Origin: an uncultured Eubacteriaceae bacterium
GTDB taxonomy: Bacteria; Bacillota; Clostridia; Peptostreptococcales; Anaerovoracaceae
DNA: 64,000 nucleotides
Reading direction: 5' to 3'
Assembly (NCBI GenBank): GCA_903789635.1
Contig: CAIFEY010000008.1
Coordinates: 1-64,000, forward strand
Part shown: positions 32,028 to 40,865 of the stretch, in pieces
Numbering within the stretch: the first letter of the stretch is position 1
Layout of the letters: the number at the start of each line of letters is the position of its first letter
The notes under the pieces: model-generated
The model's database searches: none
What the model was told of the DNA's origin: nothing
What the model saw: the letters and a program-made list of their open reading frames with translations, nothing else
Translations under genes and position numbers: made by a program

Positions 32028-32519
32028 CTAGTGGTTAAATTTTTCCTCTACCGCCGCGTTCTTCTTCAGCACGTTCTTTTCGCCGTCCTCTCTTGCCTTC
32101 TTCAGGCGAGCAGCGAGGTCGGCGTCCTCGATCGCGATCATCTCCGCAGCCAGGTAAGCCGCGTTCTTAGATCCGTTGATCGCAACAGTAGCGACTGGAA
32201 TGCCGCTCGGCATCATGACCGTCGCGAGGAGTGCGTCCATGCCCTCCACCGTCGACTTGATCGGAATGCCGATGACCGGAAGCGTCGTCGATGCGGCGAC
32301 TACACCGGCCAGGTGCGCAGCCATGCCGGCCGCACAGATGATGACTCCGAAACCGTTTTCCCTTGCGTTTTCTGAAAATTCCCTCACCTGCTCAGGCGTT
32401 CTGTGTGCAGAATACACGTGCATCTCGTACGGGACCTGAAGTTCGTCCAGAATTCCCGCTGCCTTCTCTACTACCGGCAGATCGCTGTCGCTTCCCATAA
32501 TGATTCCAACTTTTCTCAT
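32028..32519 (-). CDS. purE: N5-CAIR mutase PurE
   Basis: Works on the carboxylation of AIR. 163 residues with GSDSDLPV, SAHRTPEQV and AGMAAHLAG, the class I signature, which normally needs PurK for its N5-CAIR substrate. No purK, purC or purB is in the window; they may lie elsewhere. It is the first gene of the purine cluster, 92 bases before purF, with SD GGGAGG. A hairpin (GCCGGG-GCTGTT-CCCGGC) lies in the purE-purF gap and could be an attenuator. No guanine-riboswitch fold was recognised upstream. Confidence 0.93.
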   Translation of the reverse strand: MRKVGIIMGSDSDLPVVEKAAGILDELQVPYEMHVYSAHRTPEQVREFSENARENGFGVIICAAGMAAHLAGVVAASTTLPVIGIPIKSTVEGMDALLATVMMPSGIPVATVAINGSKNAAYLAAEMIAIEDADLAARLKKAREDGEKNVLKKNAAVEEKFNH

Positions 32520-32566
32520 TGTACCTTATACCCTCCCTTGATTGCTATAGAAATGATATAGAAAAC

Positions 32567-32606
32567 GGTGACAAAAAAGAAAATGCAATTTTCTTGCTTC
32601 GTCACC
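32567..32606. terminator. Long hairpin between ruvX and purE
   Basis: GGTGAC and a long A/T-rich arm (AAGAAAA...TTTTCTT) pair, closed by GTCACC, followed on the minus strand by GTTTTC. It probably ends the ruvX transcript before the purine operon begins. Confidence 0.6.
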
Positions 32607-32617
32607 CATTATCCACA

Positions 32618-33055
32618 TTACAGCGCAGACGGCTGCTGATCCAGCCACGTCTGCAGAATGATGACGGCAGCCTGCTTGTCGATCACGGTCTTGCGCTTGC
32701 TGCGGCTCACGTCCGCCTCGATCAGCACGCGCTCAGCCTGCACGGTCGTCAGGCGCTCGTCCTGCCAGACCACGGTGATCCCCTTCATCGCGGTGCTGCG
32801 CATCTTGTTCTCCAGCATGGTGCGGAACTCCCGGACCTTCTGCGTCTGCTCGCTGTCCTCCCCGCTCAGGCTGAGCGGAAGGCCCATGACGATCGTGTCG
32901 CAGTCATACTCCTTCACGTAATCCAGGACCTTTCCCGCGTCCTTGCGGATGCCGACGCGCTCGATGGTCGTGATACCCTGCGCGGTGATGCCAAGCGGGT
33001 CGCTCACAGCCACGCCGATCGTACGGTCACCGACATCTAATCCAATTTTTCTCAT
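32618..33055 (-). CDS. ruvX: RuvX/YqgF family nuclease (pre-16S rRNA nuclease or Holliday junction resolvase)
   Basis: 145-residue RNase H-like protein with the first catalytic Asp in IGLDVGDRTIGVAVSDP, MGLPLSLSGEDSEQ, and the acidic DERLTT motif, plus DKQAAVIILQ near the end. The family processes the 5' end of 16S rRNA in E. coli and has also been proposed as a resolvase. It follows alaS and ireB, the standard order in Bacillota. A terminator-like hairpin lies between ireB and this gene. Confidence 0.9.
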   Translation of the reverse strand: MRKIGLDVGDRTIGVAVSDPLGITAQGITTIERVGIRKDAGKVLDYVKEYDCDTIVMGLPLSLSGEDSEQTQKVREFRTMLENKMRSTAMKGITVVWQDERLTTVQAERVLIEADVSRSKRKTVIDKQAAVIILQTWLDQQPSAL

Positions 33056-33070
33056 AAATTCCTCACAATA

Positions 33071-33099
33071 AAGAGGCAGGTTAAAAAAACCTGCCTCCT
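33071..33099 (-). terminator. Terminator or attenuator between ireB and ruvX
   Basis: GAGGCAGGTT pairs with AACCTGCCTC around a T-rich loop; on the minus strand TTTATTG follows. It would reduce ruvX transcription from the ireB promoter. Confidence 0.65.
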
Positions 33100-33109
33100 T
33101 GTATTTCCG

Positions 33110-33355
33110 TTATTTCTGCAAGTACTCCTTCAGAATCTCCTCGACAAGCTCATCCCTGTCGATTCTGCTGATCATCAGTCTTGCGTTGTTATGGCTTGTG
33201 ATATAGGACGGATCGCCAGACAAAATATATCCTACCATCTGATCGATGCCGTTATATCCCCTTTCTTCCAGAGCATCATATACAGACTCCAGAATCTGCT
33301 TAGTCGTCTTCTTCTGCGTCTTTCCAGCATCAAACAAAATTGTCTTTCTGTCCAT
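33110..33355 (-). CDS. ireB: IreB family regulatory phosphoprotein (UPF0297)
   Basis: 81 residues with the family's conserved core QILESVYDALEERGYNGIDQMVGYILSGDPSYITSHNNAR. In Enterococcus IreB is a target of the Ser/Thr kinase IreK and affects cephalosporin tolerance; the N-terminal Thr residues (KTQKKTTK) correspond to the phosphorylated region. It has its own promoter just after alaS and belongs to the conserved alaS-ireB-ruvX cluster. Confidence 0.92.
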   Translation of the reverse strand: MDRKTILFDAGKTQKKTTKQILESVYDALEERGYNGIDQMVGYILSGDPSYITSHNNARLMISRIDRDELVEEILKEYLQK

Positions 33356-33374
33356 AGTTCATCCTCCTGAAACA

Positions 33375-33403
33375 AGTATACTATTCTTTCAGCCTGCCTG
33401 CAA
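33375..33403 (-). promoter_or_regulatory. Promoter of ireB
   Basis: TTGCAG-N17-TATACT on the minus strand in the 73-base gap after alaS, followed by SD AGGAGG. Confidence 0.6.
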
Positions 33404-33428
33404 GCCGAAAAAACAGTGCAAGCCTCGG

Positions 33429-36041
33429 CTACATCAGGCTTTCTGCGGCCTTGAAGGCGTTCTCGAGTCCGCTCGGATCCTTGCCGCCTGCCTGTGCGAG
33501 GTCGGCCTTTCCGCCGCCGCCTCCCTTGACTTCCTTCGCGATCGGCTTGATCAGCTTTCCGGCGTTGTACTTATCGGTCAGGTCATCGGTTACGCCGACA
33601 ACCATCGTGACCTTGCCGTCCTCGACGGATGCCAGGACCATGACAGCAGGTACGCCCTGTGCCTTGATCTGGTCAGCAGCTGTGCGCAGGTCGTCGATGG
33701 TCGCCCCGTCGAACTTGGCCGTAACGAGCTTGACGCCGTTAAAGTCCTTGGCGCTGTTCATCAGGTCGCCGATTCCGCTTCCGAGCTGCTCCTTCTTCAT
33801 CGCGTCGAGCTCACGCTCCGCGGTCTTGAACTCGTCCATGAACTCTCCGGCCCTTCTGACCAGTCCTTCCGGCTTGGTCTTCAGGATCTCGGACGCGTCA
33901 CGCGCGATTCCCTCAAAGCGCTCGGCTCTCTTCAGGATGCCTGTTCCGGTAATCGCCTCGATTCTTCTGACTCCGGAAGCGACGCCGCTCTCGCCGACGA
34001 TGTGGAAGGCGCCGATCATGCCGGTGTTCGGCACGTGCGTTCCAGCGCAGAACTCCAGACTCCAGTCGCCCATGCTGACGACTCTTACCGTGTCGCCGTA
34101 CTTATCGTCGAACAGCATCATCGCGTGCTTCTTCTTGGCCTCTTCAATCGGGAGAACCTCTGTCGTTACCGGCAGGAAGGCCAGGATCTTCTCGTTGACC
34201 AGGTCCTCGGTCTTCTTAAGCTCTTCCGCCGTCATCGGCTCAAAGTGCGTGAAGTCAAAGCGCAGTTCGTTCGCGTTGTTCATCGAACCAGCCTGCTTGA
34301 CGTGGTCTCCCAGGACCTCCTGCAGAGCCTTCTGCAGCAGATGCGTAGCACTGTGGTTTCTCGCGCCCGCGTGTCTTCTGCTGACGTCGACGGAAGCCGT
34401 GACCTCTTCACCCTTCTTGAAGCTGCCCTGCTCGATCTTAACCTCGTGGCGGAACAGGCCGTTCTTCTTCTGAACGTTCAGGACGCGCATGCTTGCGTCT
34501 CCGCAGGTGATCACACCGGTGTCGTAAATCTGTCCGCCGCCCTCTGCGTAGAACGGCGTGCGGTCGAGGTAGACATCGACGCTCTGGCCGGCATCAGCGG
34601 TCTCAAGTTCTCCGCTGTCTCCGTAGATCGCTTCGATCTTTGCCTCTGTAACGAGCTCGGAATATCCGGTGAAGACGGTCTCAGCGAGATCCTTAGGGCT
34701 CGCCTTCTCCTTCCACGCCTCGCCGGACGTGTCTCTCTGTCCCGCTCTCGCGCGCTCCTTCTGCGCCTCCATGTTCTTATGGAAGCCGTCGATGTCCGCG
34801 GTCATGCCGGCATCGGCCAGGATCTCCTCGGTCAGCTCGATTGGGAATCCGTATGTGTCATAGAGCTTGAACGCCTCGTCACCGTCCATGACGGTCTTTC
34901 CCGCAGCCTTCAGATCCTCGATGTATCCGTTGATGATCTCCGTGCCCTGGCCCAGAGTCTCCTCGAACTTGCTCTCCTCCGTCGCGATGACGCGCTTGAT
35001 GTAATCCTGCTGCTCTCTGATCTCCGGATAAGCATCTCCGGAAACCTCGACGACCTTGTCGACGAGTCCGGCGAGGAATTTACCCTCGATGCCGAGCAGT
35101 CTTCCGTGACGCGCGGATCTTCTGATCATGCGGCGCAGCACGTAGCCCCTAGCCTCGTTCGACGGAAGGATGCCGTCTCCGATCATGAAGACCATGCTCC
35201 TCAGGTGGTCGGTGATGATACGCAGGGACATGTCGTTCTGCGCGTTGCCCGCCTCATACGGAACGCCGCTCAGCTCTACGACCGCGTCCAGGATGTGGCG
35301 GATCGTGTCGACGTCAAAGATCGAGTCCGTTCCCTGCATGATGCAGGCCATTCTCTCGAGTCCCATTCCGGTATCGATGTTTGGATGCTCCATCGGCCTG
35401 TAGGTGCCGTCCTCCTGCTTGTCGAACTGGGAGAATACGTGGTTCCATACCTCCATGTAGCGGTCGCAGTCGCAGCCCGGCGCGCAGTCCGGCTTTCCGC
35501 AGCCGAACTCCGGTCCTCTGTCAAAGTAGATCTCGGAGCAAGGGCCGCATGGACCGAGTCCGATCTCCCAGAAATTGTCGTCTTTGCCTAAGCGGACAAT
35601 TCTCTCCTCCGGCAGGCCGATGTTCTTCCAGATCTCGACCGCCTCGTCGTCGTCCAGGTATACCGTCGCCCAGAGCTTGTCCTCCGGAATTTTCAGGACG
35701 TCCGTCAGGAATTCCCATCCCCAGGCGAGGGATTCTTTCTTGAAGTAGTCACCGAAGGAAAAGTTTCCCATCATCTCGAAGAATGTGCCGTGACGGGCCG
35801 TGATGCCGACGTTCTCGATGTCGTCCGTGCGGACGCACTTCTGGCAGGTCGTCATTCTCTTCTTCGGTGGGGTCTCCGCGCCCAGGAAGTACGGCTTCAG
35901 CGGAGCCATTCCGGAATTGATGATGAGCAGCGACTTATCATTCTTCGGGATCAGAGACGCACTCTTTCCCGGGTAATGTCCCTTGCTGACAAAAAAGTCG
36001 CGGAACATCGTTCTGATTTCATTCAACCCTAACTTTTCCAT
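33429..36041 (-). CDS. alaS: Alanyl-tRNA synthetase
   Basis: Charges tRNA-Ala and edits mischarged Ser/Gly. 870 residues contain the class II core (motif 2 region TTCQKCVRTDDIENVG, GHYPGKSASLIPKND), the editing domain zinc site (HSATHLL and CAGTH), and a C-terminal Gly-rich C-Ala domain (GGGGGKADLAQAGG). The length is typical. The 200-base leader has no T-box signature but contains a nested GC-rich hairpin. Downstream come ireB and ruvX. Confidence 0.97.
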   Translation of the reverse strand: MEKLGLNEIRTMFRDFFVSKGHYPGKSASLIPKNDKSLLIINSGMAPLKPYFLGAETPPKKRMTTCQKCVRTDDIENVGITARHGTFFEMMGNFSFGDYFKKESLAWGWEFLTDVLKIPEDKLWATVYLDDDEAVEIWKNIGLPEERIVRLGKDDNFWEIGLGPCGPCSEIYFDRGPEFGCGKPDCAPGCDCDRYMEVWNHVFSQFDKQEDGTYRPMEHPNIDTGMGLERMACIMQGTDSIFDVDTIRHILDAVVELSGVPYEAGNAQNDMSLRIITDHLRSMVFMIGDGILPSNEARGYVLRRMIRRSARHGRLLGIEGKFLAGLVDKVVEVSGDAYPEIREQQDYIKRVIATEESKFEETLGQGTEIINGYIEDLKAAGKTVMDGDEAFKLYDTYGFPIELTEEILADAGMTADIDGFHKNMEAQKERARAGQRDTSGEAWKEKASPKDLAETVFTGYSELVTEAKIEAIYGDSGELETADAGQSVDVYLDRTPFYAEGGGQIYDTGVITCGDASMRVLNVQKKNGLFRHEVKIEQGSFKKGEEVTASVDVSRRHAGARNHSATHLLQKALQEVLGDHVKQAGSMNNANELRFDFTHFEPMTAEELKKTEDLVNEKILAFLPVTTEVLPIEEAKKKHAMMLFDDKYGDTVRVVSMGDWSLEFCAGTHVPNTGMIGAFHIVGESGVASGVRRIEAITGTGILKRAERFEGIARDASEILKTKPEGLVRRAGEFMDEFKTAERELDAMKKEQLGSGIGDLMNSAKDFNGVKLVTAKFDGATIDDLRTAADQIKAQGVPAVMVLASVEDGKVTMVVGVTDDLTDKYNAGKLIKPIAKEVKGGGGGKADLAQAGGKDPSGLENAFKAAESLM

Positions 36042-36123
36042 ACGATTGTTACCTCTTCATTCCTATTACAAGTTTTCGCCGGCAAAACCACAGGGTGGGA
36101 AATTTCCTTCTCATCCGTTTATC

Positions 36124-36177
36124 CATCGCAGATGTCGGTATGACGCCGCCGCGGCGCCGATTCAAGCTTCTGCGATG
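36124..36177 (-). promoter_or_regulatory. Nested hairpin in the alaS leader
   Basis: CATCGCAGA and TCTGCGATG form a nine-pair outer stem; inside, TCGG/CCGA and a CGCCGCGGCG core can pair. It lies about 80 bases before the alaS start and may be a leader structure, or the end of the mutase transcript; no T-run is present. Confidence 0.45.
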
Positions 36178-36242
36178 CCGCAATGATTTCACAATGCTTT
36201 TACAATGGTGCCGTTTTGCACGGCAGTACATCCCTTAGTATA

Positions 36243-37907
36243 CTATACCTCTTTAAATCTTTCAATAATGCGGACGACCTCACGCTCGACGCCGGAGAAG
36301 TCGCACGTCTCGAATGAGTAGACCTTAAGCTTGGCCTCCGTGCCGCTCGGGCGGATCATCAGCCGGCTTCCGTCCCTAAAATCGAACTCCATGACATCGG
36401 CAGGCGGGAATCCCTCCTGATTGAGATAGTCCACGCGCCTTGCGATCTCGCGGCCGCCGAAGCTTTCCCCGACCTCGCCCCTGAAGTACGCCATGATCTT
36501 TCTCATCGTCTCCTGCCCCTGCGCGCCGCTGAAGGTGTAGCTCCTCTGCTTGTCGCTGCAGACGCCGAACTCCCGGTACAGCTCATTCAGGCGGTCGACC
36601 AGGTCCTTCCCCTGCGCCTTGTGGAACGCCGCGACCTCCGCGATCAGAACCGACGCGCTGATGCCGTCCTTCTCGCACAGGAACGGCGAGACCAGGAAGC
36701 TGTCGCTCTCCTCGAACCCGAAGTAGAACCGGTCCTGCTGCCCCGCGTGCTTAAGGCGGCTCACGATGTCACCGATGTAGCGGAAGCCCGTCAGCGTATT
36801 GATCACCCTGAACCCGTATTTCTTTGCCAAAAGAGAAGCCATCGGCGAGGTCACGATGCTCTTGATGACGAACTGGTCCTCCCTCGGCGGTCGGAAGTGA
36901 CAAAGGTAATCCAGCATCAGGATTCCGAGCTGGTTGCCGGTCAGGATGCTCCGCATGCCGTCGTGGTACAGCGCAGCCCCCGCGCGGTCCGCATCCGGAT
37001 CCGTCGCGATGATCAGGTCGCCGCCCTCCTCGTCCAGGACCTTGAACCCCTCGTCGTAGGCCAGGATCTTCTCCGGATTCGGCGCCGGACAAGTCGTGAA
37101 CTCCGGGTCCGGATACTCCTGCGTGCGCACGATCGCGTGGTTCATGTAGCCGATGCTGTTGAACGCGGCCAGCACGTACCTGGCGCCCGTCCCGTTCAGC
37201 GGCGTGTAGATCGTCTTCAGGCGGTTCATCATGTCCCGGTCCGGCGGCATCAGCTCGTCCGCGATCGTCCTGATGAAGCTCTCGCGGATCTTGGAAGGCA
37301 CGCGGCGGATCTTCCCGTCCTTCTTGTACGCGATCCCCGTGAAATAGTCGAGGCCGTTGATCTCCTCCAGAATCCTCTCCGGCTCGTCGCCGATCACCTG
37401 GTAGCCCTCCGCGTTGTATACCTTATACCCGTTGTAGATCTTCGGGTTGTGGCTCGCCGTGATCATGACGCCCATCGTGCAGCCCATCTTCCGGATCGCG
37501 TACGACAGCACGCTGACCGGCGTCAGCTCCGAGAAGAGGTACGTCGTGATCCCGTTCCCGTTCAGCACCGCGGCCGTCTCCTCGGCAAAATACTTGGAAT
37601 GCCTCCTGCTGTCGTACGACACGGCGACGCTCGGTTCCTCGTAATTCTTGTTCAGGTAGTTCGCGAGCCCCTGCGTCGCGCGCCTGACCGTGTACCCGTT
37701 CACGCGGTTCGTCCCGGGCCCCAGGATTCCCCTGAGTCCGGAAGTCCCGAACTTCAGCGGTTTATAGAAGGCGTCGGTGATCTCATCGTCGTTCCCCTCG
37801 ATCTCCTTCAGCGTGCGGTAAAACCGCGATTTTCTGTCTGCATTCTCAAGCCAGCGCTCGTACTCCTTCCGCGCGCGCTCCTCCAGCTCCCTATAGTCAA
37901 ATGCCAT
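36243..37907 (-). CDS. Phosphohexomutase (phosphoglucomutase/phosphomannomutase family)
   Basis: Interconverts sugar 1- and 6-phosphates through a phosphoserine. The active Ser is in ITASHNPKIYNGYKVY, the metal loop is ATDPDADRAG, the sugar-binding loop is GFEESDSFL, and the phosphate-binding loop is RPSGTEAKLK near the C-terminus. About 554 residues, the size of PgcA-type alpha-phosphoglucomutases. I prefer ATG 37907 (MAFDYREL) with GGAG upstream; the track start is a GTG four codons earlier. It is monocistronic. Confidence 0.9.
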   Translation of the reverse strand: MAFDYRELEERARKEYERWLENADRKSRFYRTLKEIEGNDDEITDAFYKPLKFGTSGLRGILGPGTNRVNGYTVRRATQGLANYLNKNYEEPSVAVSYDSRRHSKYFAEETAAVLNGNGITTYLFSELTPVSVLSYAIRKMGCTMGVMITASHNPKIYNGYKVYNAEGYQVIGDEPERILEEINGLDYFTGIAYKKDGKIRRVPSKIRESFIRTIADELMPPDRDMMNRLKTIYTPLNGTGARYVLAAFNSIGYMNHAIVRTQEYPDPEFTTCPAPNPEKILAYDEGFKVLDEEGGDLIIATDPDADRAGAALYHDGMRSILTGNQLGILMLDYLCHFRPPREDQFVIKSIVTSPMASLLAKKYGFRVINTLTGFRYIGDIVSRLKHAGQQDRFYFGFEESDSFLVSPFLCEKDGISASVLIAEVAAFHKAQGKDLVDRLNELYREFGVCSDKQRSYTFSGAQGQETMRKIMAYFRGEVGESFGGREIARRVDYLNQEGFPPADVMEFDFRDGSRLMIRPSGTEAKLKVYSFETCDFSGVEREVVRIIERFKEV

Positions 37908-38104
37908 TTCTGCATCCACTCCATTTCCAGTCTATGTCATTCCCCGAATCCCCCTATATTAATGTAGGAATTTTAACAGGGATACTCAATTTCAAAATTC
38001 ATTTATATCATGCGCCGTCATTACTGCTGTCACGATGTCTCCCATCGGCTCTCAGCATTTTCCGGCACGTTCGTGTCTGGCCGCGGCCACAGGACAGGTC
38101 CCGC

Positions 38105-38158
38105 CTTTGTCCCCGCGCACACGCGCTCTTCCTCGTCAGACAAAGTCCACCCGCCCAA
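38105..38158. repeat. Intergenic inverted-repeat element E2
   Basis: CTTTGTC and GACAAAG are inverted 27 bases apart around a GCGC-rich hairpin. The adjoining GTCCACCCGCCCA is shared with E1 and E5. The rest of the spacer 37908-38400 holds no gene; a diverged copy of the 59-bp repeat lies at about 38285-38362. Confidence 0.4.
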
Positions 38159-38400
38159 TCCAAAAAACTGGTCTCCGGTCACGCCTAAAATTATATCATA
38201 AAAACAAGATCTAACCCCAGCCCTGCGGCAAATATCCATTTAATCTTCTTAAGATGCATAAAAAAAATAGGAGGCGTAACTTCTGCGGGGTTGGGCAGAT
38301 GTGCAGCGCGGTTTTCCCTTACTTAGTACGACATATAAGACATGAAAATTCCGCGACGGAAGACGGCAGTCATGGAAAGGCTGATTTTCTTCTGGATGAA

Positions 38401-38425
38401 GAGGCGGGGAACTTATCCCCGCCTC
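38401..38425 (-). terminator. Hairpin after the lipoprotein gene
   Basis: GAGGCGGGG pairs perfectly with CCCCGCCTC, 50 bases after the lipoprotein stop. T-run support is weak. Confidence 0.5.
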
Positions 38426-38475
38426 TGCTGCGTTTCTGAGCGCTGTCATTCCGCGGCCGTTCCGGACCCGCGCAA

Positions 38476-39171
38476 TCAGTCCTCGATCGCACCCCAGTTC
38501 TGCGCGAACATTTCGACTTTATCGTAATCAGGAATTCCGGATCCGTATGTGTTCACCTGGTAAGGCACGACGGCGCCCTTTCCGACACGACCGGTAAAAT
38601 CACTGCTGCCGCCGACGATCTTCCCATCGCGGTAAAATACGGCGCAGATCATAACCGAATCCACCTTAGCGCCGTTGTTCTTCAGTTCCCCGACAACGGT
38701 CGGATCATCTCCCCTGTTCACCCTGTAGTTGAGGACCTTGAAGCGGTTCCGCTCGGCCTTCGCCTTCTCTTGGTCGATTTCGACATAATCCTCCGCGTAC
38801 ACGCTGATTTTCACATTGACGGTGTCCTTCTCCGCGGTAGTCATATTCGCAAAGTACGCGGTCTGCTTCGGCCAGATCGTCCCGACCGTCCAGTCCTCCG
38901 TGCCGGTCACTTCACCCTTCTTATCGTACCGCGTGACCCGGATCACCGGCGCGCTCGCCTTCTTGAGCTTGTTCGGATTCCTGAGCTTCACGCCGTAATA
39001 GACATATCTGTCTCCGAGCCCGTCCGTCTCGATCTCGTATCCGGACTGCACGAGCTTCAGCTTCTGCATCTTCTGCGCAGCAGGTGTACTCGCGGATCCT
39101 CCGCATCCCACCGCAGCAGCGGCAACAGCCGCAGTCAATACCACGCAGCACAGCTTCTTTAACATCTTCAT
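38476..39171 (-). CDS. Lipoprotein of unknown function
   Basis: 231 residues with a clear lipoprotein signal: MKMLKKLCCVVLTAAVAAAAVGC, lipobox AVGC. The mature protein has two beta-rich stretches (YVYYGVKLRNPN and FKVLNYRVNRGDDPTVVGELKN) that resemble FxLYD-type modules of surface lipoproteins, but the family is not certain. The start is at ATG 39171 behind AAAGGAGC; the track ORF begins 30 codons earlier without an SD. The gene is flanked on both sides by copies of a 59-bp repeat and is otherwise alone. Confidence 0.75.
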   Translation of the reverse strand: MKMLKKLCCVVLTAAVAAAAVGCGGSASTPAAQKMQKLKLVQSGYEIETDGLGDRYVYYGVKLRNPNKLKKASAPVIRVTRYDKKGEVTGTEDWTVGTIWPKQTAYFANMTTAEKDTVNVKISVYAEDYVEIDQEKAKAERNRFKVLNYRVNRGDDPTVVGELKNNGAKVDSVMICAVFYRDGKIVGGSSDFTGRVGKGAVVPYQVNTYGSGIPDYDKVEMFAQNWGAIED

Positions 39172-39251
39172 AATTCTGCTCCTTTCGAAACACCTATAAC
39201 TTAAAACCGCAGTCACGCCGCCCCGCCGAAGCGCGGGAAGGCAGCTGCTGT

Positions 39252-39453
39252 TATACGGCATGTAAAATTTGCGAGGTTAAGCAGAGGTGCTGCGCGGGTT
39301 CATGTCTCAATATACGACTTGTAAAATTTGCGAGGAGCAAGCTCAAGAAATGCGTGGTTCCTGTCTCAATATACGGCATGTAAATTTTGCGAGAAAAAAG
39401 CGCAGGAAATGCGAGGTTTACACCTCCATATACGGCATGTAAATTCTGCGAGG
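39252..39453. repeat. 59-bp tandem repeat, about 3.5 units
   Basis: Units start with TATACG(G/A)C(A/T)TGTAAA at 39252, 39311, 39370 and 39429, a period of exactly 59. The most conserved part is TATACGGCATGTAAAATTTGCGAGG; the remaining 34 bases are also related between units. The repeat lies 80 bases upstream of the lipoprotein gene. Confidence 0.75.
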
Positions 39454-40080
39454 GCGGTGTGGCAGATTCTCAGCGGACATAGGGAGAAAATTACCTGTAT
39501 ATACAGTGCACAGCTATGAAAAACCGCGATTTCCTCCTTCTGGTGGAACGAGCTTTGCAAAATTCCACAATAGCGTAAAAATGGCGTCCCTGCGCAACAG
39601 TCTCTGGACGCCGTCTATTCTTATAGATTTACCATCATTGCAATTTATTGTGCGCCCTGAAGATTGTCTCCTTTTCGCACCGTTTTCAGGCAAAATATCC
39701 TCCGTAACGGAGCAAATTCATACACTCAACACAAGTATTCAGTTAATTCAAGTACTTGTTTGCCGCCGCAGACGCTGCCAGGCCGCCTCCGGACAACCTC
39801 AGGATCGCTCGCGGACCATTTTCATGTCAAAACTGGCCCACTTTAAATTGTCAGACTCCTTCACTGCGTTTTTGACGGCAAAATAGTTACGCCATAGCTT
39901 CAAATCATACGCATTGCTGAACTTCGGAAAACTCGTTCTACCAAAATTACAGATTTGGCTTATTGCAGGAAAATGAACGGCCGGAATGCTTCTCCGGGAG
40001 TTTCTCGATTGATATTATCAATGGATACAGGATACAAACACCCTTCAGCCCCGCTGAAGCAGTAAGGTCAGAAAAATTTT
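39454..40080. other. Gene-free spacer between lipoprotein and nifU
   Basis: No ORF here has a good SD, plausible composition or recognisable product; the 126-aa plus-strand ORF at 39506 is likely spurious. The stretch is more AT-rich than its neighbours and could be decayed sequence or hold an RNA I cannot recognise. Confidence 0.4.
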
Positions 40081-40084
40081 GTCA

Positions 40085-40123
40085 ATAATAAAAACAGGAC
40101 ATCCGCCATTCAGCGAATGTCCT
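40085..40123 (-). terminator. Terminator of nifS-nifU
   Basis: On the minus strand AGGACATTCGC-N6-GCGGATGTCCT is followed by GTTTTTATTATTG. It lies about 50 bases after nifU. Confidence 0.85.
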
Positions 40124-40171
40124 TGAAATCTCTCGTTTTCAACAGTCAGCGTTTCCGCCGGGGCGCGCCTC

Positions 40172-40621
40172 TTACAGGTGCGTAACCTCGTCCGGAGCGG
40201 TTCCGTGATCGTTAGGGTCGAAGCCGTCCAGCTCAGCGTAGTGCTTGCCGTGCTTCTGCGCGTAATCGTAGATCGCGTGCTTCAGTGCATCCTCCGCCAG
40301 TACGGAACAGTGCAGCTTGACGTTCGGCAGTCCGCCGAGACGATCGACGATGCTCTTGTTCGTGATCTTCAGCGCATCCTCAACCTTCTGTCCGATGACC
40401 ATGGTCGTAGCCATGCTGGAGGAAGCGATCGCACTTCCGCATCCGAAGGTCTTGAACTTGCAGTCGGTGATGACGTCGTTCTCGTCAACCTTGATCTGTA
40501 CCTGCATCATGTCTCCGCAGGCCGGGCTTCCGTAGATTCCCGTTCCGTCTGCGTCCGGAATCTCTCCGATGTTTCTTGGGTGCATGAAATGGTCCATTAC
40601 TGTATCGTTATATAATCCCAT
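40172..40621 (-). CDS. nifU: Fe-S cluster scaffold NifU/IscU
   Basis: 149-residue scaffold on which [2Fe-2S]/[4Fe-4S] clusters are assembled. The three ligand cysteines are present in SPACGDMM, FGCGSAIASSS and LHCSVLAEDA. It is only the IscU-like domain, without the ferredoxin and Nfu domains of nitrogen-fixing NifU. It lies downstream of the cysteine desulfurase, its sulfur donor, with repeat element E3 in the 244-base gap. It probably supplies general Fe-S proteins, including the hydrogenases. Confidence 0.94.
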   Translation of the reverse strand: MGLYNDTVMDHFMHPRNIGEIPDADGTGIYGSPACGDMMQVQIKVDENDVITDCKFKTFGCGSAIASSSMATTMVIGQKVEDALKITNKSIVDRLGGLPNVKLHCSVLAEDALKHAIYDYAQKHGKHYAELDGFDPNDHGTAPDEVTHL

Positions 40622-40742
40622 AGTTGTTCATCCTCTCTGTTCATATCCCTCCGGCGCTTGGAACCGCCGGTGTTAATCATTTTTGTCCACAGCCATTATA
40701 CACTAATCCGGTCGGAATTAAACATTCCGTGTAATTTTCTGT

Positions 40743-40830
40743 GGGACAAAGCCCTCACCTTCCAGGAAGGTACCCGCACTGCCGGTATCCGGCAGATCAG
40801 GCCGGTCACTGGGCGCGTCGGCTTTGCCGC
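40743..40830. repeat. Intergenic inverted-repeat element E3
   Basis: GGGACAAAGCCC and GGCTTTGCC close an 88-base segment with two perfect inner hairpins, CCTTCC/GGAAGG and CTGCCGG-TAT-CCGGCAG. The same plan appears in E4 at 59279. The element separates nifS and nifU. Confidence 0.6.
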
Positions 40831-40865
40831 TGCATTCCTCCCGGAAAAGCCCTGAAAATGCCGGC

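Noticed and set aside
32520-32617. Purine riboswitch before purE
   Set aside because: The 98-base gap holds only a terminator-like hairpin and the SD; the conserved three-way-junction bases were not found.
36042-36242. T-box riboswitch before alaS
   Set aside because: No AGGGTGGNACCGCG-type antiterminator sequence is present.
39252-39453. Possible CRISPR array
   Set aside because: The intervals between the conserved 25-base parts are related to one another, so the whole 59-base unit repeats; no cas genes are near.
39506-39886. 126-aa plus-strand ORF in the nifU-lipoprotein spacer
   Set aside because: No SD, no recognisable domain and Ser/Arg-rich random-looking sequence.
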